Of a stretch of 64,000 nucleotides of DNA, positions 43,955 through 52,027 are shown piece by piece (position 1 is the stretch's first letter; each line of letters begins with the position of its first letter). The stretch covers positions 186,985-250,984 of the forward strand of contig CAACVI010000045.1 of the NCBI GenBank assembly GCA_900659855.1, in the 5' to 3' direction. The position numbers and the translations under genes are program-made. Origin of the DNA: Candidatus Desulfarcum epimagneticum. Its GTDB lineage: Bacteria; Desulfobacterota; Desulfobacteria; Desulfobacterales; CR-1. The notes beneath the pieces are model-generated. The model made no database searches. It had not been told where the DNA came from and was given only the letters and a program-made list of their open reading frames with translations.

Positions 43955-44829
43955 TGGCGCCCTCGCTTGCCGTTGTGGGATGCGGCAAGGTGGGCTTTGC
44001 CCTGGGCACATGGCTGGGCGAATGCGGATACCGGCTCGCCGGATTTTGCGGCAGACGCGTCGAATCGGCGAAAAAAGCCGCCGGCCGGGCTGGATGCGAC
44101 ATGTTTACGGACCATCCGCCGGACGTGACAAAAGAGGCGGACATCGTCTTTATCACCACGCCGGACGGCGTCATCGGGGAGGTCTGCGCCCGAATCGCGG
44201 ACCAGGACGGATTTAAAAAAGGCGCCTCGGTTCTTCACTGCAGCGGCGCCCTGCCCTCCACCGTCATGGAGCCGGCCGTCCGGAGCCGGGGGGCGTTTTC
44301 GGGCTCCCTTCATCCCCTTCAGAGCTTCGCCTCCCGCGAGTTTGAAAAAAACCCCTTTTCCGGGATCATCGCGGCCATCGAGGGAACGGGGCCGGCGGCC
44401 GAAACGGCCCGGGCCGCGGCCAAAGCCCTGGGCGCCCGGCCCATCGACATTCGGACCGACTGCAAGACTCTGTACCACGCCTCGGCCGTGGTGGCGTCCA
44501 ATTATCTTGTGACGCTTCTGGATTTCGCCTTCGCGCTCATGGAAAAGGCCGGCGTGCCGCAAAAGGACGCGCCGGACGTGCTCAAGCCGCTGATCAACGG
44601 CACCCTGGCCAATATCAAAAAATCCGGCGTGGAAAAGGCCCTCACCGGCCCCATCGCCCGGGGCGACTCGGCCACGGTGGAGCGGCATTTGAAGGAAATC
44701 GGAAAAAAAACCCCGAAACTTCTGGGCCTTTACAAAACGCTGGGCCGCCACACTGTTGAGCTGGCAAAGGCCGGAAGCGCCCTTTCCGAATCGGCTGAAA
44801 AAAAACTCAAAGCCCTCACCGGGGACTGA
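43954..44829 (+). CDS. Rossmann/DUF2520 oxidoreductase, possible ketopantoate reductase
   Basis: This 291-residue protein has the NADP-binding start LAVVGCGKVGFALGTWL, FITTPDGVIGEVC and ASVLHCSGALPS. It ends in a helical DUF2520 domain (LYHASAVVASNYLVTLLDFAFALMEKAG). The overlap with panB suggests it reduces ketopantoate, replacing PanE; this is an inference from context. No panC or panD is nearby. Confidence 0.85.
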   Translation: MAPSLAVVGCGKVGFALGTWLGECGYRLAGFCGRRVESAKKAAGRAGCDMFTDHPPDVTKEADIVFITTPDGVIGEVCARIADQDGFKKGASVLHCSGALPSTVMEPAVRSRGAFSGSLHPLQSFASREFEKNPFSGIIAAIEGTGPAAETARAAAKALGARPIDIRTDCKTLYHASAVVASNYLVTLLDFAFALMEKAGVPQKDAPDVLKPLINGTLANIKKSGVEKALTGPIARGDSATVERHLKEIGKKTPKLLGLYKTLGRHTVELAKAGSALSESAEKKLKALTGD

Positions 44830-44888
44830 CGCCGTCTCTTTCACGCCTTCCCGCGTCCCCGGGTTTTTTTTCTTTTTGTTTTGGCGCG

Positions 44889-45428
44889 CTACGTTTCCCG
44901 GGCGATCTTTCGACCCGCCTCCAAAGCCTCCATGTTCAAAGGGATCAGCTTGGGCTTTTTTGAAAACTCATGTTTGACCGCCTCGGTCAAAATGTCAAAA
45001 TCCACAATGCCGCTTTTTTCCACAAACGCGGCCAGCGCCACGATATTGGCGGCCTTGACGTTTCCAAGGGACTTGGCCGTCTCCGTGGTGAAGGCCTTGA
45101 CTTCCACCACGTCGTCCCTTCCGGAATCCACGGAAATCAGGGAGGCGTTGATTAAAATCACACCGCCGGGCTTGACCACCGGCGCGAACTTTTCCAGCGA
45201 CGGCCGGTTCATGGCCACCAGGTGCCGGGGATTTCGTATGATGGGCGATCCGATGGGCCGGTCGCCGATCACCACCGTGCAGTAAGCGGTCCCGCCGCGC
45301 ATCTCAGGCCCGTATGAAGGCACCCACGCCACTTCAAAATCCTGCTCCATGGCCGCGTGCGCCAGCAATTTTCCGATCAAAAGTATTCCCTGCCCGCCGA
45401 ATCCGGCGAACATCACTTCGCTTTGCAT
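44889..45428 (-). CDS. 2-oxoacid:ferredoxin oxidoreductase, gamma subunit
   Basis: Start 45428 has AGGAGG just upstream. The 179-residue protein reads SEVMFAGFGGQGILLIGKLLAHAAM, YGPEMRGGTAYCTVVIGDRPIGSP and LIPLNMEALEAG, the gamma subunit of VOR/KOR/IOR enzymes. It is last of a D-alpha-beta-gamma operon on the minus strand. Confidence 0.92.
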   Translation of the reverse strand: MQSEVMFAGFGGQGILLIGKLLAHAAMEQDFEVAWVPSYGPEMRGGTAYCTVVIGDRPIGSPIIRNPRHLVAMNRPSLEKFAPVVKPGGVILINASLISVDSGRDDVVEVKAFTTETAKSLGNVKAANIVALAAFVEKSGIVDFDILTEAVKHEFSKKPKLIPLNMEALEAGRKIARET

Positions 45429-45448
45429 GCTTCCTCCTGACCCAGGCA

Positions 45449-46186
45449 TTATTCAGGGAGCTTGAGGTCCCCCAGCTCGTAATAACTCAGCAGATCGTCC
45501 TCCGCCCACTTCACGGCGTCGGCCGCCGACATGCCCCAGTTGGTGGGGCATGTGCTGACCACCTCCACCAGGCTGAAGCACTTGTTGTCTTTCTGATACT
45601 CAAACGCCTGTTTGATGGCTTTTTTGGCTTTTTTGATATATTTGGGTTTAATCACGGTCTGGCGGGTGATGAAGGCCGGGGTTTGAAGGGCCGCGATCAG
45701 CTCCGCCACCTTGATGGGCATGCCCACATCCGACGTGTCCCGCCCGGCCGGGGAGGTGGTGGTGCGCTGCCCCGGCATGGTGGTGGGCGCCATCTGGCCG
45801 CCGGTCATGCCGTACACCGCGTTGTTCACAAAAATCGTGGTGAACTTTTCCCCCCGGTTGGCGGCGTGGATAATCTCGCCCATTCCGATGCTGGCCAAAT
45901 CCCCGTCCCCCTGGTATGTGAACACCATGAGATCGGGCCGGACCCGCTTAATGCCGGTGGCCATGGCCGGGGCCCTTCCGTGGGCCGCCTCCTGGAAATC
46001 GAACGTGAAATAATTATAAGCCAGAACCGCGCAGCCCACCGGGGCGATCCCCACTGTTCGCCCGCGTATCCCCAGCTCGTCGATGGTCTCGGCCACGAGC
46101 CTGTGGATCACGCCGTGCGTGCAGCCCGGGCAGTAATGTGTGTCCCTGTCGGAAAGGGCTTCGGGTCTTTGAAATGTCTTCCCCAT
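45449..46186 (-). CDS. 2-oxoacid:ferredoxin oxidoreductase, beta (TPP) subunit
   Basis: The start at 46186 has AAGGAG 8 bases upstream; an ATG two codons earlier is too close to it. The 245-residue protein contains YCPGCTHGVIHRLV, the TPP-binding GDGDLASIGMGEIIHAANRGE and FVNNAVYGMTGGQMAPT. It decarboxylates a 2-oxoacid with CoA, reducing ferredoxin. Confidence 0.93.
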   Translation of the reverse strand: MGKTFQRPEALSDRDTHYCPGCTHGVIHRLVAETIDELGIRGRTVGIAPVGCAVLAYNYFTFDFQEAAHGRAPAMATGIKRVRPDLMVFTYQGDGDLASIGMGEIIHAANRGEKFTTIFVNNAVYGMTGGQMAPTTMPGQRTTTSPAGRDTSDVGMPIKVAELIAALQTPAFITRQTVIKPKYIKKAKKAIKQAFEYQKDNKCFSLVEVVSTCPTNWGMSAADAVKWAEDDLLSYYELGDLKLPE

Positions 46187-46215
46187 TGTCATCGCTCCTT
46201 CGATTTTTCGCTTTT

Positions 46216-47283
46216 TTAAACGCGGCTTTTGATAAACTCGATGATCTCTTCCGGCGTGGGTATCTCGCCCCCGCATTTGCCGAACCACTGAACGGGCCGC
46301 GCCCCGAGAACGCTTCGCTCCACGTCCTCCACCATCTGGCCCATGCTCATCTCAATGCTGGCGACCTCTTTGCAGCTGTCTTTCAAAGACGCCTGGCGCA
46401 CGGCCTCTTCCGGGAAGGGGAAAAGGGTCTGGGGCCGGATCATGGCCACCTCTTTTCCCTCTTCTTTCAGTTGGTCGATGGCCGTCCGGCAAACCCGGCT
46501 CATGGTGCCGTAGCTGACAATCAAAAACTCATAGTCACAATCCGTGTTGTAGGCCTCAAAGAGGACTTCCTCTTTTTTCATTCGCTCATATTTGGCTTTT
46601 AATTCCAGATTGTTGCCGTTAAGCTCCTCGGGGTCGAGAAAAAGGGATCTCACCAGGTTGCGCTGGTCGCTTTTCCGTTTGTCCATGCCGCTGCTGGCCC
46701 AGTCGTCCTTGTTGGACGGAACGGATTTCAAATCCTCCGGGAACTCCACCGGCTCCATCATCTGGCCAATAAGACCGTCTCCCATGATCATCACCGGGTT
46801 TCGGTATTTCTCGGCCAGGGGAAAGGCCTTCATGACCATCTCCACCGCCTCCTGGACGCTGGCCGGGGCGAAGACCAGAAGACGGTAATCGCCGTGGCCC
46901 CCGCCCTTGGTGGCCTGGAAGTAATCGGCCTGGGACGGAAGTATGCCCCCGAGGCCCGGCCCTCCCCGGACAATATTGACAAACACCGCCGGGCACTGGG
47001 CCGCGGCGATATAGCTGATTCCTTCGCTCATCAGGCTGATCCCGGGGCTGGAAGAGGTGGTGAACACCCGTTCCCCGCACCCGGCGGCCCCAAAAATCAT
47101 ATAGGCCACAGCCACTTCGCTTTCCCCCTGCAAAAAGACGCCGTCCACTTCCGGCATCCGTTTGGAAAGGTATTCCGCCACCTCGGACTGGGGCGTGATA
47201 GGATAGGCAAAATAATTCAGGCACCCGGCCATGATGGCGGCCTCTCCTATCGCTTCATTTCCTTTCATCAACACCTTGCCCAT
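46216..47283 (-). CDS. 2-oxoacid:ferredoxin oxidoreductase, alpha subunit (VorB/KorA type)
   Basis: This 355-residue protein starts KVLMKGNEAIGEAAIMAGCLNYFAYPITPQSEVAEYL. FLQGESEVAVAYMIFGAAGCGERVFTTSSSPGISLMSEG and RPQTLFPFPEEAVRQ follow. The family accepts branched-chain 2-oxoacids (VOR) or 2-oxoglutarate (KOR); length and wording fit VorB slightly better, but the substrate is not certain. Confidence 0.92.
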   Translation of the reverse strand: MGKVLMKGNEAIGEAAIMAGCLNYFAYPITPQSEVAEYLSKRMPEVDGVFLQGESEVAVAYMIFGAAGCGERVFTTSSSPGISLMSEGISYIAAAQCPAVFVNIVRGGPGLGGILPSQADYFQATKGGGHGDYRLLVFAPASVQEAVEMVMKAFPLAEKYRNPVMIMGDGLIGQMMEPVEFPEDLKSVPSNKDDWASSGMDKRKSDQRNLVRSLFLDPEELNGNNLELKAKYERMKKEEVLFEAYNTDCDYEFLIVSYGTMSRVCRTAIDQLKEEGKEVAMIRPQTLFPFPEEAVRQASLKDSCKEVASIEMSMGQMVEDVERSVLGARPVQWFGKCGGEIPTPEEIIEFIKSRV

Positions 47284-47301
47284 TGATATCCTCCGTTATT
47301 C

Positions 47302-47532
47302 TCAAGCCGCTGAACTCTCGGCGTTTTCGGTGATTGTGATGGCCACGTCAGGACACATGACACAGCATGTGGCGCAAAAAACGCAGTCTTCCGGCCTTGC
47401 CTGGAAAGCCGGGAAATATCCCTTTGCGGTGACTTCCCCGGCGATGTCCAGAACCTTTTTGGGGCAAACGGTCACGCACAGGCCGCAGCCTTTGCATCTG
47501 TCTTTGTCGATCACATAGCGGTATGATGACAT
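47302..47532 (-). CDS. 2-oxoacid:ferredoxin oxidoreductase, delta (2x[4Fe-4S]) subunit
   Basis: This 76-residue ferredoxin has two CxxCxxCxxxCP groups (CKGCGLCVTVCPKKV and CVFCATCCVMCPDVA). It is the electron-accepting subunit encoded directly before the alpha subunit. The second group has an extra cysteine. Confidence 0.93.
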   Translation of the reverse strand: MSSYRYVIDKDRCKGCGLCVTVCPKKVLDIAGEVTAKGYFPAFQARPEDCVFCATCCVMCPDVAITITENAESSAA

Positions 47533-47564
47533 GATTTACGCTCCTTTTGTTTGACTTTTTTCTA

Positions 47565-48272
47565 TCACGACGCGCGTTTCTTCCAGGGAAAGGACGCCTG
47601 CGTGTCCAGGGGCATCAGCGGGCATGAAAAACGCCCGGGGTCCAGCTCCGGAATCAGGCGCGACGGGGCCGTGACAAAGGCGACGGGAATGCCGGTTTTT
47701 TTCGAAAGGGCCTGAACAAATTCATGCCCCTCGTATATATGCCCGGGATCGGTCTCCTCCATAAGGTTGGCGTTTCCCGCGAACCCGGTCACACGAAGCC
47801 CCGACGCCTTTTCGATCCGGCGCATGACCCGGACGCAGGCCTCCTGAGAACGGGTCATGGGCCTTAAGTGGCTCACCACCATAAGGGTATGGACGTTTTT
47901 GCCTTTCAACGCCCGGTTTTTTAACACATGGGACAGGGAGGCCAGGACAGTGGAGCCGGCGTCGTCGCCCCCGGCGTCCAGAATCACCACTCCTCCCCGG
48001 GGGTCCTGGATGGCCCCGGCCGCGGCGGGGTCCAGAATAGGAAGGTCCGCGTGAAAATACTTCAGCGGGGGAATCACCACCCCGATTCCTTTGGATGTCA
48101 GAAGGTCACAGGCCTCCCGGACCCTGAAATAGGGGTTGACCAAATCCAGGTCCACCACCCGAACGTCGGCCCCCTGGCGTTTTTTCATCAGGGCCAGGTG
48201 GATGGAAACCTGCGTTTTGCCGCTTCCGTAATTTCCGACGATGACCACAATCCCGTCGAGATTGATCTCCAC
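47565..48272 (-). CDS. MinD/ParA-like P-loop ATPase heading the oxidoreductase operon
   Basis: This 235-residue protein has a deviant P-loop VIVGNYGSGKTQVSIHLAL, VRVVDLDLVNPYFRVREAC and VVILDAGGDDAGST. It resembles CobQ/MinD-type nucleotide-binding proteins. It starts the operon that encodes the four oxidoreductase subunits (33 bases to the ferredoxin gene), so a role in cluster assembly or regulation of that complex is likely but unproven. Confidence 0.78.
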   Translation of the reverse strand: MEINLDGIVVIVGNYGSGKTQVSIHLALMKKRQGADVRVVDLDLVNPYFRVREACDLLTSKGIGVVIPPLKYFHADLPILDPAAAGAIQDPRGGVVILDAGGDDAGSTVLASLSHVLKNRALKGKNVHTLMVVSHLRPMTRSQEACVRVMRRIEKASGLRVTGFAGNANLMEETDPGHIYEGHEFVQALSKKTGIPVAFVTAPSRLIPELDPGRFSCPLMPLDTQASFPWKKRAS

Positions 48273-48360
48273 TTTCGTCTTTCAGCCTTTTTTAAAAATT
48301 TTGTTTAACTCCGGGCAAAAATGGATAAGTATAGACCCAAAGCGCTGATGTGTCAAGCCA

Positions 48361-49290
48361 TTAAATCGGCCGGTCTGCCCGGGGATTCAAAACCCGGGAC
48401 TCGGCCACCAGGGCCTCGATGCGCCGGTCTTTCTCCTCCCACAGGTCATTGAGCCACTTTTGGAAATGAGCGCGAAAATCCCGGTCGTCCACGTAATCTC
48501 CCACCAGGTCCTTTGAGATATGGATGGATTTCACCTTGACTTTGATGTCGCCGAGCCTGCCGCAGAGAAAATTCCAGAAATTGTTTTTCACGCCTTCGGG
48601 GTACACAATGGTCACATCCAGAATCCGCTTCAATCGGCCTTCCATGGCCATGATGACATGGGCGATTCCCCCGGCCCGGGGATTTAAAAGGTGGCGGTAT
48701 TGGGAATCCTGTTCCTTTCGCTTTTTCTTTGAAAACCGGGTGCCCTCCACAAAATTCATGATGGAGATGGGAATGTGTTTGAATTTTTCGCAGGCCCGCC
48801 GGGTAATCTCCATGTCTTTGCCCTTAAGATGGGGATATTTTTCCAGAAATTTTCGGGAATAGCGTTTCATAAAAGGAAAATCAAGCGCCCACCATGTCTG
48901 GCCCAGCAGCGGAATCCAGAACAGCTCTTTTTTGATAAAAAACTTTAAAAAAGGAATTTTGCCTGAAAACACATTCTGCAAAACCAGGATGTCCACCCAT
49001 GACTGGTGATTGGAAAGAACCAGGCTCCATTCTTTTTTCTTGATCCGGTCCAGCCCCCTGACGTCCAGCCGGACCCGGCCCAGTATCCGCTGATTCATTT
49101 TGTTGATTTTGACCCAGGTTCCGGCCAGGCCGTTGAGAATCTTGTCGCAGATCCGACGCCAGAAAGACACAGGGAAAATAAGTTTCAGCATGGCGGTCCC
49201 CAAAATCGGAATGGCGCAGACCACGGTGTTGACGGCATAAACCAGCAAGGTGAAGGAGCCCCGAACAGGCCCGGTCAAAATTTTTTTCAT
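48361..49290 (-). CDS. PlsC-like acyltransferase (YihG type)
   Basis: This 309-residue membrane-linked protein has an N-terminal hydrophobic helix and the acyltransferase motif LVLSNHQSWVDILVLQ (the NHxxxxD box). Next come IPLLGQTWWALDFPFMKRYS, the FVEGTRFSKKK block and VTIVYPEG. It probably acylates lysophospholipid. The gene stands alone, downstream of no obvious operon. Confidence 0.88.
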   Translation of the reverse strand: MKKILTGPVRGSFTLLVYAVNTVVCAIPILGTAMLKLIFPVSFWRRICDKILNGLAGTWVKINKMNQRILGRVRLDVRGLDRIKKKEWSLVLSNHQSWVDILVLQNVFSGKIPFLKFFIKKELFWIPLLGQTWWALDFPFMKRYSRKFLEKYPHLKGKDMEITRRACEKFKHIPISIMNFVEGTRFSKKKRKEQDSQYRHLLNPRAGGIAHVIMAMEGRLKRILDVTIVYPEGVKNNFWNFLCGRLGDIKVKVKSIHISKDLVGDYVDDRDFRAHFQKWLNDLWEEKDRRIEALVAESRVLNPRADRPI

Positions 49291-49478
49291 TCGATTAAAT
49301 CCTTTTTTGTCTAAAACCCCTTTTCTTTAACAGGGTCGCGCTTAAACGGTGAATATGAAAAGGGTCCCGCAAAAATAAGGCGCGGGGACCCCGCCAAAGC
49401 GTGATTTTTTAGTATTTTTTTAATATAACCATATTCCGGCCATTTGACAAACATTTTTTTCATCCCCCTTCTCCCGAC

Positions 49479-49507
49479 TTGACAATCCGTCCATAATGTC
49501 ATACAAA
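49479..49507 (+). promoter_or_regulatory. promoter of the cobalamin riboswitch transcript
   Basis: TTGACA (49479-49484) and TACAAA (49502-49507), 17 bases apart, lie immediately upstream of the riboswitch. Confidence 0.6.
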
Positions 49508-49514
49508 CATGAAA

Positions 49515-49690
49515 AAAAGGCGCCTGAAAAGGCTTAATAGGGAATCCCGTTTAAATCGGGAACGGTCCCGCCGCTGTGACTCCGAATAACAAAACCCTTC
49601 AGACATGCTCATCGCCACTGTCCCGGGTCCACCGGGATGGGAAGGCCGTCTGAAAGAGCGGAGAAGTCAGAAGACCTGCCTTTTTCCAAA
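49515..49690 (+). promoter_or_regulatory. cobalamin (AdoCbl) riboswitch aptamer
   Basis: The landmarks of the cobalamin aptamer occur in order: AGGGAATCCCGTTTAAATCGGGAA, GGTCCCGCCGCTGTGACTCC, TCATCGCCACTGTCCCGG and the 3' conserved GAAGTCAGAAGACCTGCC. Spacing is normal. Binding of coenzyme B12 usually favours the downstream terminator, found at 49765. Confidence 0.93.
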
Positions 49691-49764
49691 CACCGTGAAC
49701 GCCTGCGACGCGACAGGGGAAACGGAATATTTCAAAGCGAAAGGGTCAAGAAAACTGGGTGCAG

Positions 49765-49801
49765 CCCTTTAAGCCGGTCGTCGGTTTAAAGGGTTTTTTT
49801 G
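49765..49801 (+). terminator. riboswitch-controlled terminator
   Basis: CCCTTTAAGCCG (49765-49776) pairs with CGGTTTAAAGGG (49782-49793) with one G-U pair, followed by eight T. It lies between the aptamer and the only gene of the unit. Confidence 0.88.
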
Positions 49802-49862
49802 TTTTTCGCCGACGCCGGCCCGCCGGACACAGGTCGGATCAAAAAGGGAGGTGAGGCGAAAC

Positions 49863-50123
49863 ATGAAAACCGGCGTGATTGTTTACATCGCGGGATCAGA
49901 CGACTCAGAGTTGCGGACGGACTGGGATGCCGAGGTTGAAAAGCTGGAGATTGAGGCCGATATGGTGGAAACCATATCCCCGACATCCGGGCATTTCGAC
50001 ATTCCGGACGCCTGGCTGGCCATGACCGTCAAGGGCATGCATCGAATCGAGTGCATGGTGGCCGAGCGCGCGGGGTCCGGAGGTTTAAGGCTCCAGGACA
50101 AGAGACTGCGCCTGTGCGGCTGA
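49863..50123 (+). CDS. 86-residue protein under cobalamin riboswitch control, function unknown
   Basis: GGGAGG lies about 10 bases before the ATG. The protein begins MKTGVIVYIAGSD and is acidic and soluble. It has a possible Cys in RIECMVAER and a C-terminal ELRL-type strand ending LRLCG. There is no signal peptide, membrane helix or family I recognise. It is the only gene between the riboswitch terminator and a following terminator, so cobalamin control is aimed at it alone. A role in cobamide handling or as a partner of a B12-dependent methyltransferase is plausible but unproven. Confidence 0.85.
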   Translation: MKTGVIVYIAGSDDSELRTDWDAEVEKLEIEADMVETISPTSGHFDIPDAWLAMTVKGMHRIECMVAERAGSGGLRLQDKRLRLCG

Positions 50124-50160
50124 CGGTCTTTTGAGCCCTTTGAATTCATTTTAAACCGAA

Positions 50161-50195
50161 ACGGCGGGGAAACGCGTGTCCCCGCCGTTTTTTTT
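50161..50195 (+). terminator. intrinsic terminator after the riboswitch gene
   Basis: ACGGCGGGGA (50161-50170) pairs with TCCCCGCCGT (50179-50188), followed by a run of T to 50195. Confidence 0.9.
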
Positions 50196-50212
50196 GGGCC
50201 ATCAAAAAAAAC

Positions 50213-50375
50213 AAACTCGTAAAAAAGCTTGGGATGGCTAAGTTAAAAATTCCATGTGCTAAAATTTAAGCCACAAGGCGTAGCGCTTATTTTGAATTGA
50301 GGCAATACATGTAGTATGCCTCAATTCAAAATAAGCGCTGCAACACAGTAGATCGGATTTTTTACGACGCCATCA
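50213..50375. repeat. family A repeat, copy 4
   Basis: This copy starts with AAACTCGTAAAAAAG, has the hairpin CGCTTATTTTGAATTGAGGC against GCCTCAATTCAAAATAAGCG, and ends GGATTTTTTACGACGCCATCA. It is immediately upstream of sfsA; the AAAGGAG ribosome site of sfsA begins 6 bases after it. Confidence 0.9.
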
Positions 50376-50390
50376 AAAAAAGGAGTTCGG

Positions 50391-51110
50391 ATGAAACAAA
50401 ATCCGGAAACGGGCCTGGCATGGCCCAGGCTTTTCAAAGGAACGCTGATTAAACGATACAAGCGTTTTTTGGCCGACGCAAAACTGGAAAACGGCGAGGT
50501 CGTGGTCGCCCACTGCCCCAACCCCGGGAGCATGCGCGCCTGCTGCGAGCCCGGACGGACTGTGTATCTTTCATTTCACGACAACCCCAAACGCAAGCTC
50601 AAATACACCTGGGAGATGATCGAGATGCCCGCGTCCCTTGTGGGGGTCAACACCCTGGTTCCCAACCGGCTGGTGAAAAAATCCCTGGAAAACGGCATGA
50701 TCCCGGAAATCAGCTCCCACACCCGGATTCGGTCCGAGGTCCGGGTGTCGAAGTCGTCCCGCCTGGATTTTGTGGCGGAAAAAGAAAACGGGGAAAAATG
50801 CTTTGTGGAGGTGAAAAACTGCGCGCTCGTGGAAAACGGCGCGGCCTCTTTCCCGGACGCGGTCACGGAGCGGGGAAAAAAACACCTGGTCGAGCTTCAA
50901 GAACTGGTCAAAAAAGGGAGCCGGGGCGTGATTTTTTTCCTGATCCAGCGAATGGACGCCGAATCCTTCGCCCCGGCGGCCGACATCGACCCCGCTTACG
51001 CCCGCGAGTTTGAAAAGGCCGTTGAAAACGGCGTGGAGCCGCTGGTGTACGACGTTCAGATCGACCTTTCGGGGATCTCGCTGGGCAAACGAATTTTGAC
51101 AGCATCGTAA
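50391..51110 (+). CDS. sfsA: SfsA DNA/RNA nuclease family protein
   Basis: This 239-residue protein has the family blocks KGTLIKRYKRFLADAKLENGE, AHCPNPGSMRACCEPG, RLDFVAEKENGEKCFVEVKNC (nuclease core), FPDAVTERGKKHL and FFLIQRMDAESFAPA. SfsA was named for sugar fermentation stimulation and later linked to nuclease activity. The stop codon lies inside a family A repeat (GCATCGTAA), so the last residues may come from the repeat. Confidence 0.93.
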   Translation: MKQNPETGLAWPRLFKGTLIKRYKRFLADAKLENGEVVVAHCPNPGSMRACCEPGRTVYLSFHDNPKRKLKYTWEMIEMPASLVGVNTLVPNRLVKKSLENGMIPEISSHTRIRSEVRVSKSSRLDFVAEKENGEKCFVEVKNCALVENGAASFPDAVTERGKKHLVELQELVKKGSRGVIFFLIQRMDAESFAPAADIDPAYAREFEKAVENGVEPLVYDVQIDLSGISLGKRILTAS

Positions 51111-51270
51111 AAAATCCGATCTACTGTGTTCCAGCGCTTATTTTGAATTGAGGCATACTACATGTATTGCCTCAATTCAAAATAAACGCTGCGCCTTGTA
51201 TATCGAATTTTTACGACGCTGTCCCGTGATTTTTTGCGACGCTGTCCCGTGATTTTTTGCGACGCTGTCA
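51099..51270. repeat. family A repeat, copy 5 (inverted relative to copy 4)
   Basis: It begins GACAGCATCGTAAAAAATCCG and contains GCGCTTATTTTGAATTGAGGC with its inverse. It ends with tandem TTTTTGCGACGCTGTC units, the mirror of the tandem modules in copy 1. With copy 4 it brackets sfsA. Confidence 0.9.
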
Positions 51271-51273
51271 ATT

Positions 51274-52008
51274 TTATGACCCGGCCTCGGCCACATCCCC
51301 CCGCTTGCCCACCACGATCTCCCTGACGGGAATGTCTTTGCCCGCTTTTTCCATGCCTTTTTTCACGATGGCGGGAAACGCCGAGCAGCAGGGCACCTCC
51401 ATCATGGCGCAGGTCACGCTTTTGACGCCGGCCTTTGAGAAAATATCGGCGAGCTTGTCGATATGGGCCTGGGCGTCATCGAATTTGGGGCACCCGATCA
51501 TCACGACCTTGCCCGCCATGAGGTCCCGGTGAATGGAGGGATGCGCCACCGGGACGCAGTCGGCCATGACCAGAAGATCGGCGCCCTTTAAAAACGGCGC
51601 GTCCGGAGACACCAGACGGATCTTCACCGGCCAGTGAGACAGCGCCGAGGGGCCGCCGCTTCCGGCCGGGCCTTCGGGCGCCGCGTGGGGAGGCGCTCCC
51701 AGGATTTCCATGTGGCCGGACGGGCATCCGCATTCCAGGGGCTTTTTTGATTTTCGGGCTTCCATCCCGGCGAGATGCTTTTCCACCGCCTCTTCGTCGA
51801 ATTCTTCGGTTTCTTTGTCCACAATGGCAAGGGCCCCCTGGGGGCATTCTCCCATACAGGCGCCCAGGCCGTCGCACAGGTGGTCGGAAATCACTTTCGC
51901 CTTGCCGTCCACGATTTCAAGCGCCCCCTCGGCGCAGGCCATGAGGCACTCACCGCATCCGTCGCAAAGGTCCTCGTCTATTTCGATTATTTTTCGAAGG
52001 GTTTTCAT
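51274..52008 (-). CDS. 4Fe-4S ferredoxin-domain protein
   Basis: Start 52008 (MKTLRKIIEIDEDLCDGCGECL) is preferred over upstream codons. The 244-residue protein has two CxxCxxCxxxC groups (CDGCGECLMACAEGA; CDGLGACMGECPQGA), then ECGCPSGHMEILG and a C-terminal domain with CVPVAHPS, IGCPKFDD and PCCSAFPAI. The last part resembles Fe-S proteins that accompany heterodisulfide-type or hcp genes. It lies downstream of the HD gene and hcp on the same strand, suggesting a nitrosative-stress link. Confidence 0.82.
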   Translation of the reverse strand: MKTLRKIIEIDEDLCDGCGECLMACAEGALEIVDGKAKVISDHLCDGLGACMGECPQGALAIVDKETEEFDEEAVEKHLAGMEARKSKKPLECGCPSGHMEILGAPPHAAPEGPAGSGGPSALSHWPVKIRLVSPDAPFLKGADLLVMADCVPVAHPSIHRDLMAGKVVMIGCPKFDDAQAHIDKLADIFSKAGVKSVTCAMMEVPCCSAFPAIVKKGMEKAGKDIPVREIVVGKRGDVAEAGS

Positions 52009-52027
52009 ATTCAGCCCTATCCTTTCT

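Noticed and set aside
43954-44829. Pyrroline-5-carboxylate reductase or F420-dependent enzyme for the Rossmann protein
   Set aside because: The C-terminal domain fits DUF2520, and the overlap with panB points to pantoate metabolism instead.
49311-49502. A 63-codon minus-strand frame upstream of the riboswitch
   Set aside because: It overlaps the riboswitch promoter and an inverted repeat (GGGTCCCGC/GCGGGGACCC), has no ribosome site and has biased composition. Treated as non-coding.
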